Source: a virus
DNA length: 64,000 nucleotides
Virus record (IMG/VR): IMGVR_UViG_3300037153_000881
Span: 1 to 64,000 of that record
Direction: 5' to 3' (one strand)
The translations under genes and the position numbers were made by a program. Shown piece by piece: positions 35,375-43,739 of the stretch (position 1 is its first letter; each line of letters begins with the position of its first letter). The notes beneath the pieces are model-generated. The model saw only the letters and a list, made by a program, of their open reading frames with translations. It ran no database searches and was not told where the DNA came from.

Positions 35375-35815
35375 CTAGCCGCCCAGGTCTACGACGACCT
35401 TCGTCATGTCCACGTTGTCCCAGGCAATCGGCGCCATCTTCGCGAGCTCAGCCGCCGTAGCGCTGTTCACGTCGCGGATGTAGCCCTTGGCCGCGGCCGC
35501 ACCGAGCGCCCCAACCTGCCTGAGACCTGGGGTCACGGTCGCCGCGTTGCCAGCCGGCAGCGTGCAATTGCCCTTGTTTTGAATCGTGCACGCGCCGTCA
35601 GCTTCGACCTTCAGGAGCTTGCCGACGATGGCGTCCCCGTCGGCGCACAGCCCCACGACGTCGGTGCCAGCCGCGAACGTCACGGCCAGACCTACCGACA
35701 CCGAACCGCCTGGTGCCGTCGCGCTGAAAACAATCGTTGTGCCGTCAGCCCAGAACGTCTGCGCGTTGTAACGCTGATCGTCAAAGCCGATGGCAAGTCG
35801 GCCAGTAGCAGGCAT
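35375..35815 (-). CDS. Capsid decoration/head-stabilising protein
   Basis: A 146-residue protein just before the major capsid gene in the transcript. It starts MPATGRLAIGFDDQRYNAQT and holds VVGLCADGDAIVGKLLKVEA, DGACTIQNKG, then TVTPGLRQVGALGAAAAKGY, a pattern of small beta-barrel decoration proteins that trimerise on the capsid. The ribosome binding site is strong (AGGAGAGG). High expression is expected. Confidence 0.7.
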   Translation of the reverse strand: MPATGRLAIGFDDQRYNAQTFWADGTTIVFSATAPGGSVSVGLAVTFAAGTDVVGLCADGDAIVGKLLKVEADGACTIQNKGNCTLPAGNAATVTPGLRQVGALGAAAAKGYIRDVNSATAAELAKMAPIAWDNVDMTKVVVDLGG

Positions 35816-35841
35816 GGGCTACCTCTCCTCTCTCTCGGCTT

Positions 35842-37935
35842 TCATGAGCGATATGCGTAGGAGGGCACTTTGCGCGGGTTGGCCGACGCGATGTCCTCCG
35901 AACGCGGAGTGGCTGACGGATCGTCGTCACGGGTGACCCGTCCGCCGCGCAGCCGCTGGGCAGCCTGCTCCTGGAAGTGCTTGCGCAGCGCGAGCAGATC
36001 GTCGGCGGTGCCGCGCTCGATGATCGGCACGTACGCCGCCCTGGAGCTGCTCCAGGTCTCGGCGCCGAAGGCGCGCACACCCTCGGCTTCGATGTCGCGG
36101 CACAGCTCCTCGCGATAACGGCGGCCCCAGCCGCCCCAGGTGCGCTCGACTTCCAGCTCGCGGCCGAGCTCGCGGAGTCGGGTCAGCGGGTCGCCGTCGA
36201 ATCCGTCCGGCGCCAGCTGCGACTCGATGAGCGCGCCGCGCACCTCGGCATGCCAGATGGGCACCACCGCCGCCGCCGCCGGTGCGGCGGGCTCAGGCGC
36301 CGCGCGGCTAGCAGGCGGGGGTGCTTCCGACGCCGGGGGGGCTGCCGCAGAGCTGCTCAAAGCGGCGGCCCCACTCGACGCGGGTCCCTCGTGAACGGCC
36401 GACTCGGGATCGGCGGGAGCGGTACTGGTCATGGACGCGCGCACCTCCTGCGGCTCAGGGTTGGGATCGGGCTCGGGCTGCGGCTCGGGCATAGGCTCCG
36501 GATCGGGCGGCTGCGGGCCGGGGTCGTCTTCGGTGTCGTCGGGCACAACTCGCCGGAACTTGGGCTTGCCGTCGGGCGTCCAGTGCGAGTGGTCCGTGTC
36601 ACCCTCAGGCGTGCGGTCGTCGTCCCCGTCGCCGTCCGGATCGGGATCGTCGTCGGTCGGCTTCTTGACAGCCCGCTCGACGTCCCAGTCGTCGTCTGGA
36701 CCGACGTCCAGGACGTAGCGGCGCGCGGTGACGTCAGGAAAGTGCACGCCGCGGGTGTGCTCCTCGAGCAGCAGCGCCGTCTGGCGATCGAGCAGGTCGG
36801 CCTCGGCGAGCAGCGCGGCGGTCCGCAAGCTTGGTGTATGCAGCGCCCAGGCTGGCGGACCACCCCGCTCGTCGACGACCAGCGCGCGGGACGGACTGAT
36901 GATGCCCGCGCCGGGTGTAGCCCCGCGAAAGACCGGGCTCAGCTCGAGGCAGTGTGCGCCGTAGATCTTGCCCAGCGCGCGTTGCTTTTTGCCCTCGTGG
37001 ACGTACGTGACGCCCGGAATGTGGCGGCAGGGCGCATTCGGGTCCTCGGGATCGGCCGTCAGCAGCTCGAGCAGATTGCGCGGCATGTTGCGGCCGTCGA
37101 GCGAGCACACGATGCGCTCGGGCTCGAAGCCAATCGACACGTCGCGTGCGACGCCCGAGCGCACGGCCTTGATGAAGTGCGTGGTGTCGACCCCGTTGAC
37201 GTTCATGTCGTAGGGCACGTAGACGTCCATCTCCGTGCGCGCCAGGTTCTGGCCGCGGCCCTGGTGGAATTTGCCCTCGAACGTGCGGCCGAACGGCAGC
37301 TCCTCGTGCTGGTGGCTGTTGCAGAAGGGCAGCCCGTCCTCGGCGTCCTGGGCGTAGTTGCGCAGGCTGTCGGTCTGCATGACCGTGCCGTAGTGGTCCT
37401 CGGCGGCATTCGAGGCAACGCTGCGGAACCAGTACAGCGGTGTGTCCTGGACCACGCTCGGGTCGTGCAGCTGGCGCACAAGCGACTCGGGCAACTGCTC
37501 GGCCGAGTCGGCCAACAGCATCGCGCCCACGTTGCGCTCGAGCGGCACGATCGAGGCGTAGGGCGCCATCCAGCGCTCCTCGTCGCCCGAGTGCATCTTC
37601 TTCATGTAGCCGTCGATCACCGAGCGGGCGGCGTTCCTGGTCTCGGTGCTCAACCCATCGGTCTGGGGCAGCCGGCTGGCGGCCGCGCGCAGGCCCGACG
37701 CGAGGGCCGTCAGCCGACCATTCAGCACCATCGCGAACGGGAGCTTGTACGAGCCGCGCTGATCTGGCGCGTCCGCGTCGTAGGCCAGAAAGCCGCGGCG
37801 GGCCCCCGAGGTGGGGTTGCCGTCCGAGTCGCTGTTGGCCTCGAAGATGGACTTCGCCGCCGCGCCACCATCCCAGGCCTTGCTGGTATTCAGCGGCAGG
37901 TCACGGGCAGCGCCGCATTTGAAGCCGCTAGCCAT
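35842..37935 (-). CDS. Prohead protease with long acidic scaffold-like tail
   Basis: A 697-residue protein. Residues about 50-120 form a DUF2213-like helical region (YKLPFAMVLNGRLTALASGL). Residues about 200-345 carry an S78-type prohead protease domain with candidate catalytic His208 (CNSHQHEELPFG), Ser267 (VARDVSIGFEPER) and Glu331 (AHCLELSPVFRGATPGA). After this come an acidic Asp/Pro/Glu-rich tail (about 430-510), an Ala/Pro-rich linker and a basic helical C-terminus, likely working as built-in scaffold. It lies upstream of decoration and capsid genes. No separate scaffold gene is apparent. Confidence 0.82.
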   Translation of the reverse strand: MASGFKCGAARDLPLNTSKAWDGGAAAKSIFEANSDSDGNPTSGARRGFLAYDADAPDQRGSYKLPFAMVLNGRLTALASGLRAAASRLPQTDGLSTETRNAARSVIDGYMKKMHSGDEERWMAPYASIVPLERNVGAMLLADSAEQLPESLVRQLHDPSVVQDTPLYWFRSVASNAAEDHYGTVMQTDSLRNYAQDAEDGLPFCNSHQHEELPFGRTFEGKFHQGRGQNLARTEMDVYVPYDMNVNGVDTTHFIKAVRSGVARDVSIGFEPERIVCSLDGRNMPRNLLELLTADPEDPNAPCRHIPGVTYVHEGKKQRALGKIYGAHCLELSPVFRGATPGAGIISPSRALVVDERGGPPAWALHTPSLRTAALLAEADLLDRQTALLLEEHTRGVHFPDVTARRYVLDVGPDDDWDVERAVKKPTDDDPDPDGDGDDDRTPEGDTDHSHWTPDGKPKFRRVVPDDTEDDPGPQPPDPEPMPEPQPEPDPNPEPQEVRASMTSTAPADPESAVHEGPASSGAAALSSSAAAPPASEAPPPASRAAPEPAAPAAAAVVPIWHAEVRGALIESQLAPDGFDGDPLTRLRELGRELEVERTWGGWGRRYREELCRDIEAEGVRAFGAETWSSSRAAYVPIIERGTADDLLALRKHFQEQAAQRLRGGRVTRDDDPSATPRSEDIASANPRKVPSYAYRS

Positions 37936-38153
37936 CCCGTTTGTCCTGGACTGTGCGCGTCACGAACCCTCTCCCTCCTCGGGAAGCGTGTCCGCGCGTC
38001 GCGCGCGCCAGGACGAGCTATGAACGGGCTGGCCGCCCGACGCAGGCCCCCACGTCAGTCAGGACGTGACATGACGCTGCGCCTGCGTTTGGGCGCGAGC
38101 CTAGCAGCGTCGGCGCACGCGAGAGAAATCCCAGGCCGGCAGTCGGCCAGGAT

Positions 38154-38396
38154 TCAAGACTTGTCGCTCGATTCGGCCTCTTCGGGCGCCTGCTCCTCCT
38201 CCTCGGACTCGTCCTCCTCAGCGGGTTGTTGTTCTTCGTCGGGCTGCGGGCCCTTCGCCGCGGCCTCGGCTGCCTCGATCGCGGCCTCGCCGCCGGCCGC
38301 CACCTCGCCCGCGGTGTGCGGGCTGCCGGGCACCTGCTCCTGCGTGTCTGGCTGCTCCTGATACCCCGATTCCGCTGGACGTTCCTGCTCCGTCAT
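38154..38396 (-). CDS. Small acidic protein 1 (80 aa)
   Basis: A Gln/Glu-rich protein with QVPGSPHTAGEVAAGGEAAI, then EAAEAAAKG and a very acidic Glu tail. It shares the VPGSPHTAxEVAxGG block with the next gene, so they are duplicates. ATGA overlap with the upstream gene shows that it is translated with it. Role unknown; possibly a small head assembly protein. Confidence 0.55.
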   Translation of the reverse strand: MTEQERPAESGYQEQPDTQEQVPGSPHTAGEVAAGGEAAIEAAEAAAKGPQPDEEQQPAEEDESEEEEQAPEEAESSDKS

Positions 38397-38605
38397 ACCT
38401 GCTTCTCCTCGTTCGATTCCTCGGGTTCTGCGGACTGCGCCTCGGTCTGGCCCGGATCCGTCAACGCGGCTTCGGCGGCCTCGATCGCGTCGTCGCCGCC
38501 GTCGGCCACCTCGGCCGCGGTGTGCGGGCTGCCGGGTACTTCGTAATTGATCTCCGACGGCAACTGCTGATACGGCGATTCCGTCGGATCTGGCGGCTGT
38601 GTCAT
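38393..38605 (-). CDS. Small acidic protein 2 (70 aa)
   Basis: MTQPPDPTESPYQQLPSEIN then YEVPGSPHTAAEVADGGDDA. It combines the QLPSxINY element of protein 3 with the VPGSPHT block of protein 1, as if the three arose by tandem duplication with domain loss. Start ATG in an ATGA overlap. Confidence 0.55.
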   Translation of the reverse strand: MTQPPDPTESPYQQLPSEINYEVPGSPHTAAEVADGGDDAIEAAEAALTDPGQTEAQSAEPEESNEEKQV

Positions 38606-38790
38606 GCCTGGGTGTCTTCCGCGTGCTCGGCCTGCTCCGGCTCGGGTGCTGGTTGCTCTGGGACTGCGCCGTAGTTGATCTGCGACGGCAACTGCTGATG
38701 GACCGTGATCCACGGCGTCTTGGACGGCTCGGCGGGCGTGGCGGGCGTCGCCTCCTCCGTCGTCGGCTCAGGGTCTTTTTTCTTTGCCAC
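38602..38790 (-). CDS. Small acidic protein 3 (62 aa)
   Basis: Starts at GTG 38790 with AAGGGAG 7 bases upstream: MAKKKDPEPTTEEATPATPA, then HQQLPSQINYGAVPEQ and an acidic end. First gene of the three-gene set; the QLPSQINYG element is shared with protein 2. Disordered, Pro/Glu-rich. Role unknown. Confidence 0.55.
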   Translation of the reverse strand: MAKKKDPEPTTEEATPATPAEPSKTPWITVHQQLPSQINYGAVPEQPAPEPEQAEHAEDTQA

Positions 38791-38803
38791 GATGTGACTC
38801 CCT

Positions 38804-39046
38804 TCAGAACGTGGTGGCACGCGGGCGACGGCGCTGGATCTCGGCGATCCAGCGGTCGCGGTCGGGCCGCGGCAGCGGTTCCTCACCGACCTTGACGAGG
38901 TTCATCCGTCCGCACCGCGTCTCGGGACACTTGAGATGCACCGTGCCGTGCGTCCCGAGAGCGACCGTGGTCTCGAACAACCAGCGCCCGCAGCCACGAC
39001 AGAAATAGCTCCGTTCGATCTGGCCGTTGCCATTGGCTTCGCTCAT
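38804..39046 (-). CDS. Com-like zinc-ribbon protein (80 aa)
   Basis: MSEANGNGQIERSYFCRGCG begins the protein; CRGC is followed by CPETRCGRMN, giving the C-x2-C ... C-x4-C pattern of Mu Com-type translational activators. Com in phage Mu lets the Mom DNA-modification gene be translated; whether this homologue does similar work is unknown. ATGA overlap with the gene upstream. The C-terminal 25 residues are basic. Confidence 0.6.
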   Translation of the reverse strand: MSEANGNGQIERSYFCRGCGRWLFETTVALGTHGTVHLKCPETRCGRMNLVKVGEEPLPRPDRDRWIAEIQRRRPRATTF

Positions 39047-39234
39047 CGCCGCTCGGACTGGCGCGGATCCTCGACGCTCCGCCGCCAGACATGCGTGACC
39101 AGCCCCTCGCGACGGTGCTCGTCCGGACCCGCGCCGCACTCCTGGCAGCGATCCAGCGGCGGTTCTTTCCAGCGCTGCTGCCACACGTTGCCGCAGCGGC
39201 GGCACTGGACGAGCATGTCCGCGGGCCGAGACAT
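39043..39234 (-). CDS. Zinc-ribbon protein (63 aa)
   Basis: MSRPADMLVQCRRCGNVWQQ then DRCQECGAGPDEHRREG gives a four-Cys C-x2-C/C-x2-C ribbon. It is one of a set of small zinc proteins beside the portal gene. The ATG start is adjacent to the previous stop. Confidence 0.6.
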   Translation of the reverse strand: MSRPADMLVQCRRCGNVWQQRWKEPPLDRCQECGAGPDEHRREGLVTHVWRRSVEDPRQSERR

Positions 39235-39236
39235 CG

Positions 39237-39443
39237 TTAGCGGCTGCGTCCCGGACGATTGCGTCCGCCGGGGGGACGGGCCATCGAGGGAATGCTGCCA
39301 GCGTAGCCACTCGCGCGGGCGTAGCCGGCTTTGATGAGCGCCTTCTGGGTGGTGCGCCGGCCAGCGCTCGGGACTGGATTGTTGCCTGGCGCCCACGGGT
39401 TGGCCATCACGCCTGGCCCACCCATATCTCCGGACATCATCAT
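39237..39443 (-). CDS. Small basic protein (68 aa)
   Basis: Starts MMMSGDMGGPGVMANPWAPG with a very strong ribosome binding site (AGGAGGAG). The C-terminal half is basic (GRRTTQKALIKAGYARASGY). No known family. It lies just after the gpF-like minor head gene; a DNA or capsid-interior protein is possible (inference). Confidence 0.55.
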   Translation of the reverse strand: MMMSGDMGGPGVMANPWAPGNNPVPSAGRRTTQKALIKAGYARASGYAGSIPSMARPPGGRNRPGRSR

Positions 39444-39446
39444 TGC

Positions 39447-40100
39447 TCACTCCTCCTGCGAAGATGCTGCTCTCGGTCGGCTCAGTTGCAGCGGCGACCA
39501 GCTCGCCGCGAGCTGACGGCAGTCGGCGCATTCGCGTTCGTCGCCCAGGTCCAGCCAGTACACCTGCCAGCCGTCGTCGGTTTCGTCGACCTGCAGCTCG
39601 CAGCGGCAGTTAACGAGACAGCTCGTCGAGCCGTCGCCTGGCACGCGCTCGAGCCGCGGCATGTCGCCAAAGCCGGCCAGCTGACCGCGCTGATAGCTCT
39701 GCGTCGCCGCCTGGACATACAGCGTGCTGCGACTGAGCGCCCGTTCGCGCGTGACGGTCTGGCCGTCGATGGCGCGGGCGTACTCGTTCAGATAGCGGTA
39801 CTGCCGACCGACCAGCCCGCCGACACGACCCCAGTCCGCCTGGGTCATGACGTTGCGGCCGCCGCGGCCGAGCAGGTACGCGGTGCCGAAGGCGTCCTTG
39901 ACCACCCGCCGCATCTCGATCTCCCACTCCTCGAGGGTGATCTGGCGATTGGCGAGCTGACCAGTCACGACCAGCGTCCTGTCGGTGACCTGACGCAGGA
40001 ACCGTTCGCGCAGCGGGCGCAGCTCGCGCTCGCCGAGCTCGCGGCCGGTGTCCTCCTCGCGGTAGCGTCGCCGCTCGATGTTGTAGGTCCAACCGGGCAT
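39447..40100 (-). CDS. Minor head (gpF-like) protein
   Basis: A 217-residue protein starting MPGWTYNIERRRYREEDTGR in a TGATG overlap. The helical core (DRTLVVTGQLANRQITLEEW; RRVVKDAFGTAYLLGRGGRN) and the C-terminal Cys-containing segment (TSCLVNCRCELQVDE, then ECADCRQLAASWSP) follow the Mu gpF/SPP1 gp7-type head morphogenesis pattern, in which a CRC motif follows the helical part. It comes just after the portal and zinc-ribbon genes. Confidence 0.68.
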   Translation of the reverse strand: MPGWTYNIERRRYREEDTGRELGERELRPLRERFLRQVTDRTLVVTGQLANRQITLEEWEIEMRRVVKDAFGTAYLLGRGGRNVMTQADWGRVGGLVGRQYRYLNEYARAIDGQTVTRERALSRSTLYVQAATQSYQRGQLAGFGDMPRLERVPGDGSTSCLVNCRCELQVDETDDGWQVYWLDLGDERECADCRQLAASWSPLQLSRPRAASSQEE

Positions 40101-40249
40101 CAGTACAGGTCCGTCCACGAGCAGCGGTCGCAATAGACCTCGCCATATCCGCGAAACCGGACGTGATGTCCGATGAATGGCCACAGCAGGTGCTCCAGCC
40201 AGGGCCACCTCGAGCCCACATAGCACCGCCAGCTAATGCGCTCGGCCAC
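40100..40249 (-). CDS. Small Trp-rich Cys protein (49 aa)
   Basis: Starts at GTG 40249, overlapping the stop of a duplicated remnant as TAGTG; TTG 40288 is an alternative longer start. MAERISWRCYVGSRWPWLEH, then a C-terminal CDRCSWTDLY. It ends in a TGATG overlap with the gpF-like gene. Function unknown. Confidence 0.45.
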   Translation of the reverse strand: MAERISWRCYVGSRWPWLEHLLWPFIGHHVRFRGYGEVYCDRCSWTDLY

Positions 40250-40287
40250 TACTCGCCGTCCGACGCGACGGCCCAGCTGACTTTGCA
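40249..40287 (-). pseudogene. Remnant CKVSWAVASDGE: duplicated end of the neighbouring zinc-ribbon gene
   Basis: The 13 codons read CKVSWAVASDGE and a stop, nearly the same as CKVSWSVESEGE at the end of the gene at 40536-40745. It has no start of its own and sits between two genes, so it looks like a leftover from duplication. Confidence 0.55.
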
Positions 40288-40293
40288 ATGGTG

Positions 40294-40539
40294 CTACTCA
40301 CGAAGATCCACGACGACGATCCCGCGCTCGTCGAATTCAAAGTCGTAGTCGCCACAGGACCGGCATGTGTACGTTCCGAACGGATGCCCCCAGCAATCGG
40401 TTTCGTAAGTGTCAGATCCGCCGCACACAGGGCACCGTGGAGGATGCGGATCGAACAGAGCAGCCAGCGGGTAAGGGTGCGTACGCAGGCATCCCGCCAG
40501 TTCGCAGAGCTCGATCTCCTGGACTGACGGTTCACTCAC
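40294..40539 (-). CDS. Zinc-ribbon protein (81 aa)
   Basis: The start GTG (40539) overlaps the upstream stop (GTGA): MSEPSVQEIELCELAGCLRT. A CPVCGG ... CRSCGD ribbon, with a DCWGHP loop between, occupies residues about 36-68. Acidic C-terminus (DYDFEFDERGIVVVDLRE). Probably a small DNA/RNA or protein-binding zinc protein. Confidence 0.6.
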   Translation of the reverse strand: MSEPSVQEIELCELAGCLRTHPYPLAALFDPHPPRCPVCGGSDTYETDCWGHPFGTYTCRSCGDYDFEFDERGIVVVDLRE

Positions 40540-40745
40540 TCGCCCTCCGATTCGACCGACCAGCTGACCTTGCAGCGCCAGCAGTCGATCCACACAATGG
40601 GCGGGCTCATGCTGGGAAACCGGCGCACGTCGCAGGCGCTGCGGCAGCGCGGGCAGCGCGGCGGCATACCGGGCGGGGTGGGCTCGGCTTCGTTGGCCAT
40701 CCGAAAGATCTCGTCGCGTGCCAAGGCTGACCAGCTCACCTTCAC
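40536..40745 (-). CDS. Zinc-ribbon protein (69 aa)
   Basis: Starts at GTG 40745 in a GTGA overlap with the portal stop (alternative ATG 40700): MKVSWSALARDEIFRMANEA, PPRCPRCRSACDVRR, WIDCWRCKVSW. The CPRC/CWRC pair makes a ribbon. KVSWS occurs at both ends of the protein, a sign of internal duplication. Coupled to the portal gene. Confidence 0.55.
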   Translation of the reverse strand: MKVSWSALARDEIFRMANEAEPTPPGMPPRCPRCRSACDVRRFPSMSPPIVWIDCWRCKVSWSVESEGE

Positions 40746-42601
40746 GCCGCTTCCCAGCGGCGCTCGAGCTCGGTATCGCGCTCGCGGGCGTTGAGCAGCC
40801 CGCTGTAGGCCGGCATCGCGGCGTCCCACAGCGCCGCGCACTCGCGCTGGTCGGCCGCGTCGAAGCGCACCTGCTCGGGCACGATCGGCAGTGGGTGACC
40901 GAGCGGCTGCATCGGCTGCGGCGCGTCCGCCTGCCGCTCGTTCGGCTGCGGCCAGCGCAGTCGCAAAAACTCGCGGCGACTCGAACGCGCGGCGCCGGTG
41001 TCTTCAGCCTTCTGCTGGTCGCCCTCGGACTGCAGCCCTTCGCGGCCGCCTGACGGGCGGTTGTCGGCGCCGCCGGGGCGAGCCGGCACGGTGCCCTCGG
41101 CGGTGGCGTTGCCGAACTCGGGCGGCGCCTCGCCGCGCGGCACCATGCGCGGCTTGGCCTGATCGGGCAGGTGGCCAGTGGCCTCCATCGAGGCCTGCAC
41201 CTGGGAGTCCCAGCCCATCAGATACGTCTTGGTGGCCGTGTCGACCATCAGCGCCTTGGTCATCGCATCGCGGTACAGCTCGGCGGCGCGCAGCTCGGCG
41301 AAACGCCAGGTGGCGGTGGCGGCGATGCCCTGGGCATTCAGCACCAGCGTGGCGAACTCGGAGAGCAGGCTCTCCGACAGGTGCTGGATGGATTTGACGC
41401 CCGCGGCCTGGATCTCCCACTGGCGGTTGGCGTTGGCCTCGCTCTGGCCCTCGGTCATGCCCATCAGCAGCGGCATGCTTTTAAGCGCACGCGCGAGTTG
41501 GCGCTCGAGGACCTCGATGAGCTGGCTGACGCCGCGCAGCGAGTCGGCGTTGACGGCGCCGGTGGGCGGCCGCACCTCGACCAGGTCGGTGTGCACGAAG
41601 GCGGCGTCCGGCTCGAGCGCGTTGTAGGCGGCGGAGACGGCGTCGGTGGTCGCCTCGACGAAGTTCTTCCAGGCGTTCGGGTCGCTCTTGACGGCCGGGC
41701 CGGCCAGCAGCGCCAGCTGCTCGAGTTTGATCAGCAGGTCGTACCGCGGATAGCCCTGCTGGGCGACCACACGGCGGAGGTCGCCGAGCAGTCCGAGCAG
41801 GAACAGGCTGTTGAAGAGCGCCGGCGCCGAAGGGCTGCGGCCGTAGGGGATGCCTGGCGCGGGATCGACCGGAACGTACTTGATCGTCGGCCGATCGAGC
41901 AGCACCCAGCGCGCTTGCTGGTACTGGCCGAGATCCCACACCTGACCGCGGAGCGGGTCCACGCGCCGTCGAAAGCGCGCGGTGGTGGGATCGGGTGTGG
42001 CGAAGTCGATCGCCACGCGGCCCTGCTCGTCGAGCACCAGCTCGGCGAAGAGCGCGCCGCGCAGGAACGCGCCGAAGTGGAGCCGGCCGACGACCACGTC
42101 CATGCTGCCGTAGAGCTTCTCGAGCGAGCTGGCCCACTTGTCCAGCACGGCCTGGGCGGCGGGATACGGCCGCTGGGTCCCCGGATGCATCGCCTTGAGC
42201 TCCCAGCCGGGGTTGACCAGCCGGAGGAAGTCCCAGAGCGAGCGGCTGACGTCCGGCGACAGGTCGGCGAGCACGCGCAGCAGCCGCTGGGCGGGCATGC
42301 TGCGGATCGTCGAGGCGTCCAGGTTGATGAGCCGCCAGCCCTCGGTGATCTCGTCCGGCGGCATGATGAACGGGTAGCCACCGAAGAACTGCCAGGGGAA
42401 GTCGGTGCTGACGCGGCCGCCGCCACGGGCGAAGCCGCGTGGCGGGTTGGGTGGCGCGGATGACGTGCCAGGCGCGACACCCGGATACGCGGCGCCCTCG
42501 GCGGAGATGCCCTCGATGCCCGTGTCGAGGGTCTGCCGTTGGTGGCCGTCGTCGGACGATATCCCGAAGAAGCGGTCGCGCAGGTCGGCAAGCAGCGGCA
42601 T
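40742..42601 (-). CDS. Portal protein
   Basis: A 619-residue protein, first gene of the virion operon. PFIMPPDEITEGWRLINLDA marks the start of the clip/stem region; SVDVVVGRLHFGAFLRGALF-like and YPRYDLLIKLEQLALLAGPA elements, then MTEGQSEANANRQWEIQAAG, are typical of SPP1/HK97-type portals (a long helical region with a MGxxEGxxxA motif near the crown). The C-terminal 130 residues are variable and charged. The ATG start lies 140 bases from the divergent holin-like gene and has no clear ribosome binding site. Confidence 0.82.
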   Translation of the reverse strand: MPLLADLRDRFFGISSDDGHQRQTLDTGIEGISAEGAAYPGVAPGTSSAPPNPPRGFARGGGRVSTDFPWQFFGGYPFIMPPDEITEGWRLINLDASTIRSMPAQRLLRVLADLSPDVSRSLWDFLRLVNPGWELKAMHPGTQRPYPAAQAVLDKWASSLEKLYGSMDVVVGRLHFGAFLRGALFAELVLDEQGRVAIDFATPDPTTARFRRRVDPLRGQVWDLGQYQQARWVLLDRPTIKYVPVDPAPGIPYGRSPSAPALFNSLFLLGLLGDLRRVVAQQGYPRYDLLIKLEQLALLAGPAVKSDPNAWKNFVEATTDAVSAAYNALEPDAAFVHTDLVEVRPPTGAVNADSLRGVSQLIEVLERQLARALKSMPLLMGMTEGQSEANANRQWEIQAAGVKSIQHLSESLLSEFATLVLNAQGIAATATWRFAELRAAELYRDAMTKALMVDTATKTYLMGWDSQVQASMEATGHLPDQAKPRMVPRGEAPPEFGNATAEGTVPARPGGADNRPSGGREGLQSEGDQQKAEDTGAARSSRREFLRLRWPQPNERQADAPQPMQPLGHPLPIVPEQVRFDAADQRECAALWDAAMPAYSGLLNARERDTELERRWEAA

Positions 42602-42662
42602 GGGGATGGTTGGCCCGATCCGGCCCGAGCATAGCCCCGGTTTCCGGGCTCAGTCCCGCGCT

Positions 42663-42688
42663 GGGCCGGCGTCATGACGCGCCGGCCC
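42663..42688. promoter_or_regulatory. Hairpin/dyad in the divergent promoter region
   Basis: GGGCCGGC and GCCGGCCC are perfect arms around GTCATGACGC, whose core GTCATGAC is itself palindromic. It lies between the divergent virion (left) and lysis (right) operons, about 60 bases from each gene start, a likely operator or antiterminator site. Confidence 0.5.
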
Positions 42689-42743
42689 CATCGCTTGAGA
42701 GGCGACCGACGAGCAGGCACAGTGCAGCCGACAGGAGGAGCTG

Positions 42744-42926
42744 ATGGCCACCCAGCCCCACACCCACTACGTTTGGGCATCCCCCGCCCGCTGGGGATTG
42801 CTCATCCTCGCGGTGCTCACGCTGTTGCTCGCCGCCTTTCACGCCAACCCGTTCGCGCCGACGGTCGATCTGACGGATCTGGGGCTGGCGCTCGGATTCG
42901 GCGCGTTCCTGGTTCCCGGTCCCTGA
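42744..42926 (+). CDS. Small membrane protein, holin-like (60 aa)
   Basis: MATQPHTHYVWASPARWGLL then a hydrophobic segment (ILAVLTLLLAAF, residues about 20-32) and a second weakly hydrophobic stretch at the end. A strong AGGAGG site lies just upstream. As first gene of the lysis block it is a candidate holin, but a second, better holin candidate is at 44585-44830. No motif distinguishes them. Confidence 0.55.
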   Translation: MATQPHTHYVWASPARWGLLILAVLTLLLAAFHANPFAPTVDLTDLGLALGFGAFLVPGP

Positions 42927-42927
42927 T

Positions 42928-43170
42928 ATGGCGTACGGCTCGTATATCGATCATCTCATCTGGAGCTCAATTCTTCCGGATTTAGTACTTAACCCAGAGG
43001 CGGCGATTTACGTCTTTTGGAGGCAACTGCGCAACGACCCGGCCACGCCGAACCCCGGCCCGCCGATCACCCCGGAGATCGAGACGGAGATCGGCGTCCA
43101 GCAGGCGTTTAGCTCGGGGATAGTTCTGGGCTGGAACGAGACCGACGGCGCCTACATCGCCAACGGCTAA
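42928..43170 (+). CDS. Unknown lysis-region protein (80 aa)
   Basis: MAYGSYIDHLIWSSILPDLV followed by a soluble Pro-rich segment. It starts one base after the holin-like gene's stop and ends in a TAATG overlap with the endolysin gene. Possible cofactor or regulator of lysis; no family recognised. Confidence 0.55.
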   Translation: MAYGSYIDHLIWSSILPDLVLNPEAAIYVFWRQLRNDPATPNPGPPITPEIETEIGVQQAFSSGIVLGWNETDGAYIANG

Positions 43171-43739
43171 TGGTTAGCGCGGCCACCTTCCATCCACCGC
43201 AACATGTCGTTCAACCGCCTGCCCCGGAAGGCTGCTGGTCACGCTGGGACGCGGGCACGATGGCTCGCTGCACGAACTGTCCGCAGCTGGTCATTGAGGC
43301 CAACTGGCCAGCGATCTACGCAGAGCTCGAGCGCTGCGGTATCGCCTCCCCTGAAGTGCAGGCCGGCGCATTGAGCACGATCGCCATCGAGACGGCGCGC
43401 ACGTTCGCCCCGGTGCGCGAGGCGTACTGGATGAGCGAGGACTGGCGCGCCGAGAACCTGCGCTACTCCCCCTACTACGGGCGCGGCTACATCCAACTGA
43501 CCTGGGACTACAACTACCAGAGCTACGGCCAGATCGTCGCCCAGCCACTGCTCGAGCAACCCGACCTGGCGCTCGAGGAGGCGATTGCCGCCAGCGTCTT
43601 CGCCGAGTTCTTCGGTCGCTCGGGCGCCGCGGCGGCGGCGCAGCGCTGCGACTGGACCGAGTGCCGGCGTCGAGTGCAGGGTGGGTCGGCCGGGCTCGAC
43701 GAGCTGAAGCACGTGTGTGCCTGCCTGGGCTATCCATGA
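43170..43739 (+). CDS. Endolysin, GH19 chitinase/lysozyme-like
   Basis: A 189-residue protein. GALSTIAIETARTFAPVREA carries the catalytic Glu expected in the GH19-like lysozyme fold, followed by YSPYYGRGYIQLTWDYNYQS, the YYGRGYxQLTWxxNY signature of chitinase-like endolysins. Two Cys pairs (ARCTNCPQ and CDWTECRR) may form disulfides. It should cleave the sugar chain of peptidoglycan. Start ATG in a TAATG overlap. Confidence 0.85.
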   Translation: MVSAATFHPPQHVVQPPAPEGCWSRWDAGTMARCTNCPQLVIEANWPAIYAELERCGIASPEVQAGALSTIAIETARTFAPVREAYWMSEDWRAENLRYSPYYGRGYIQLTWDYNYQSYGQIVAQPLLEQPDLALEEAIAASVFAEFFGRSGAAAAAQRCDWTECRRRVQGGSAGLDELKHVCACLGYP

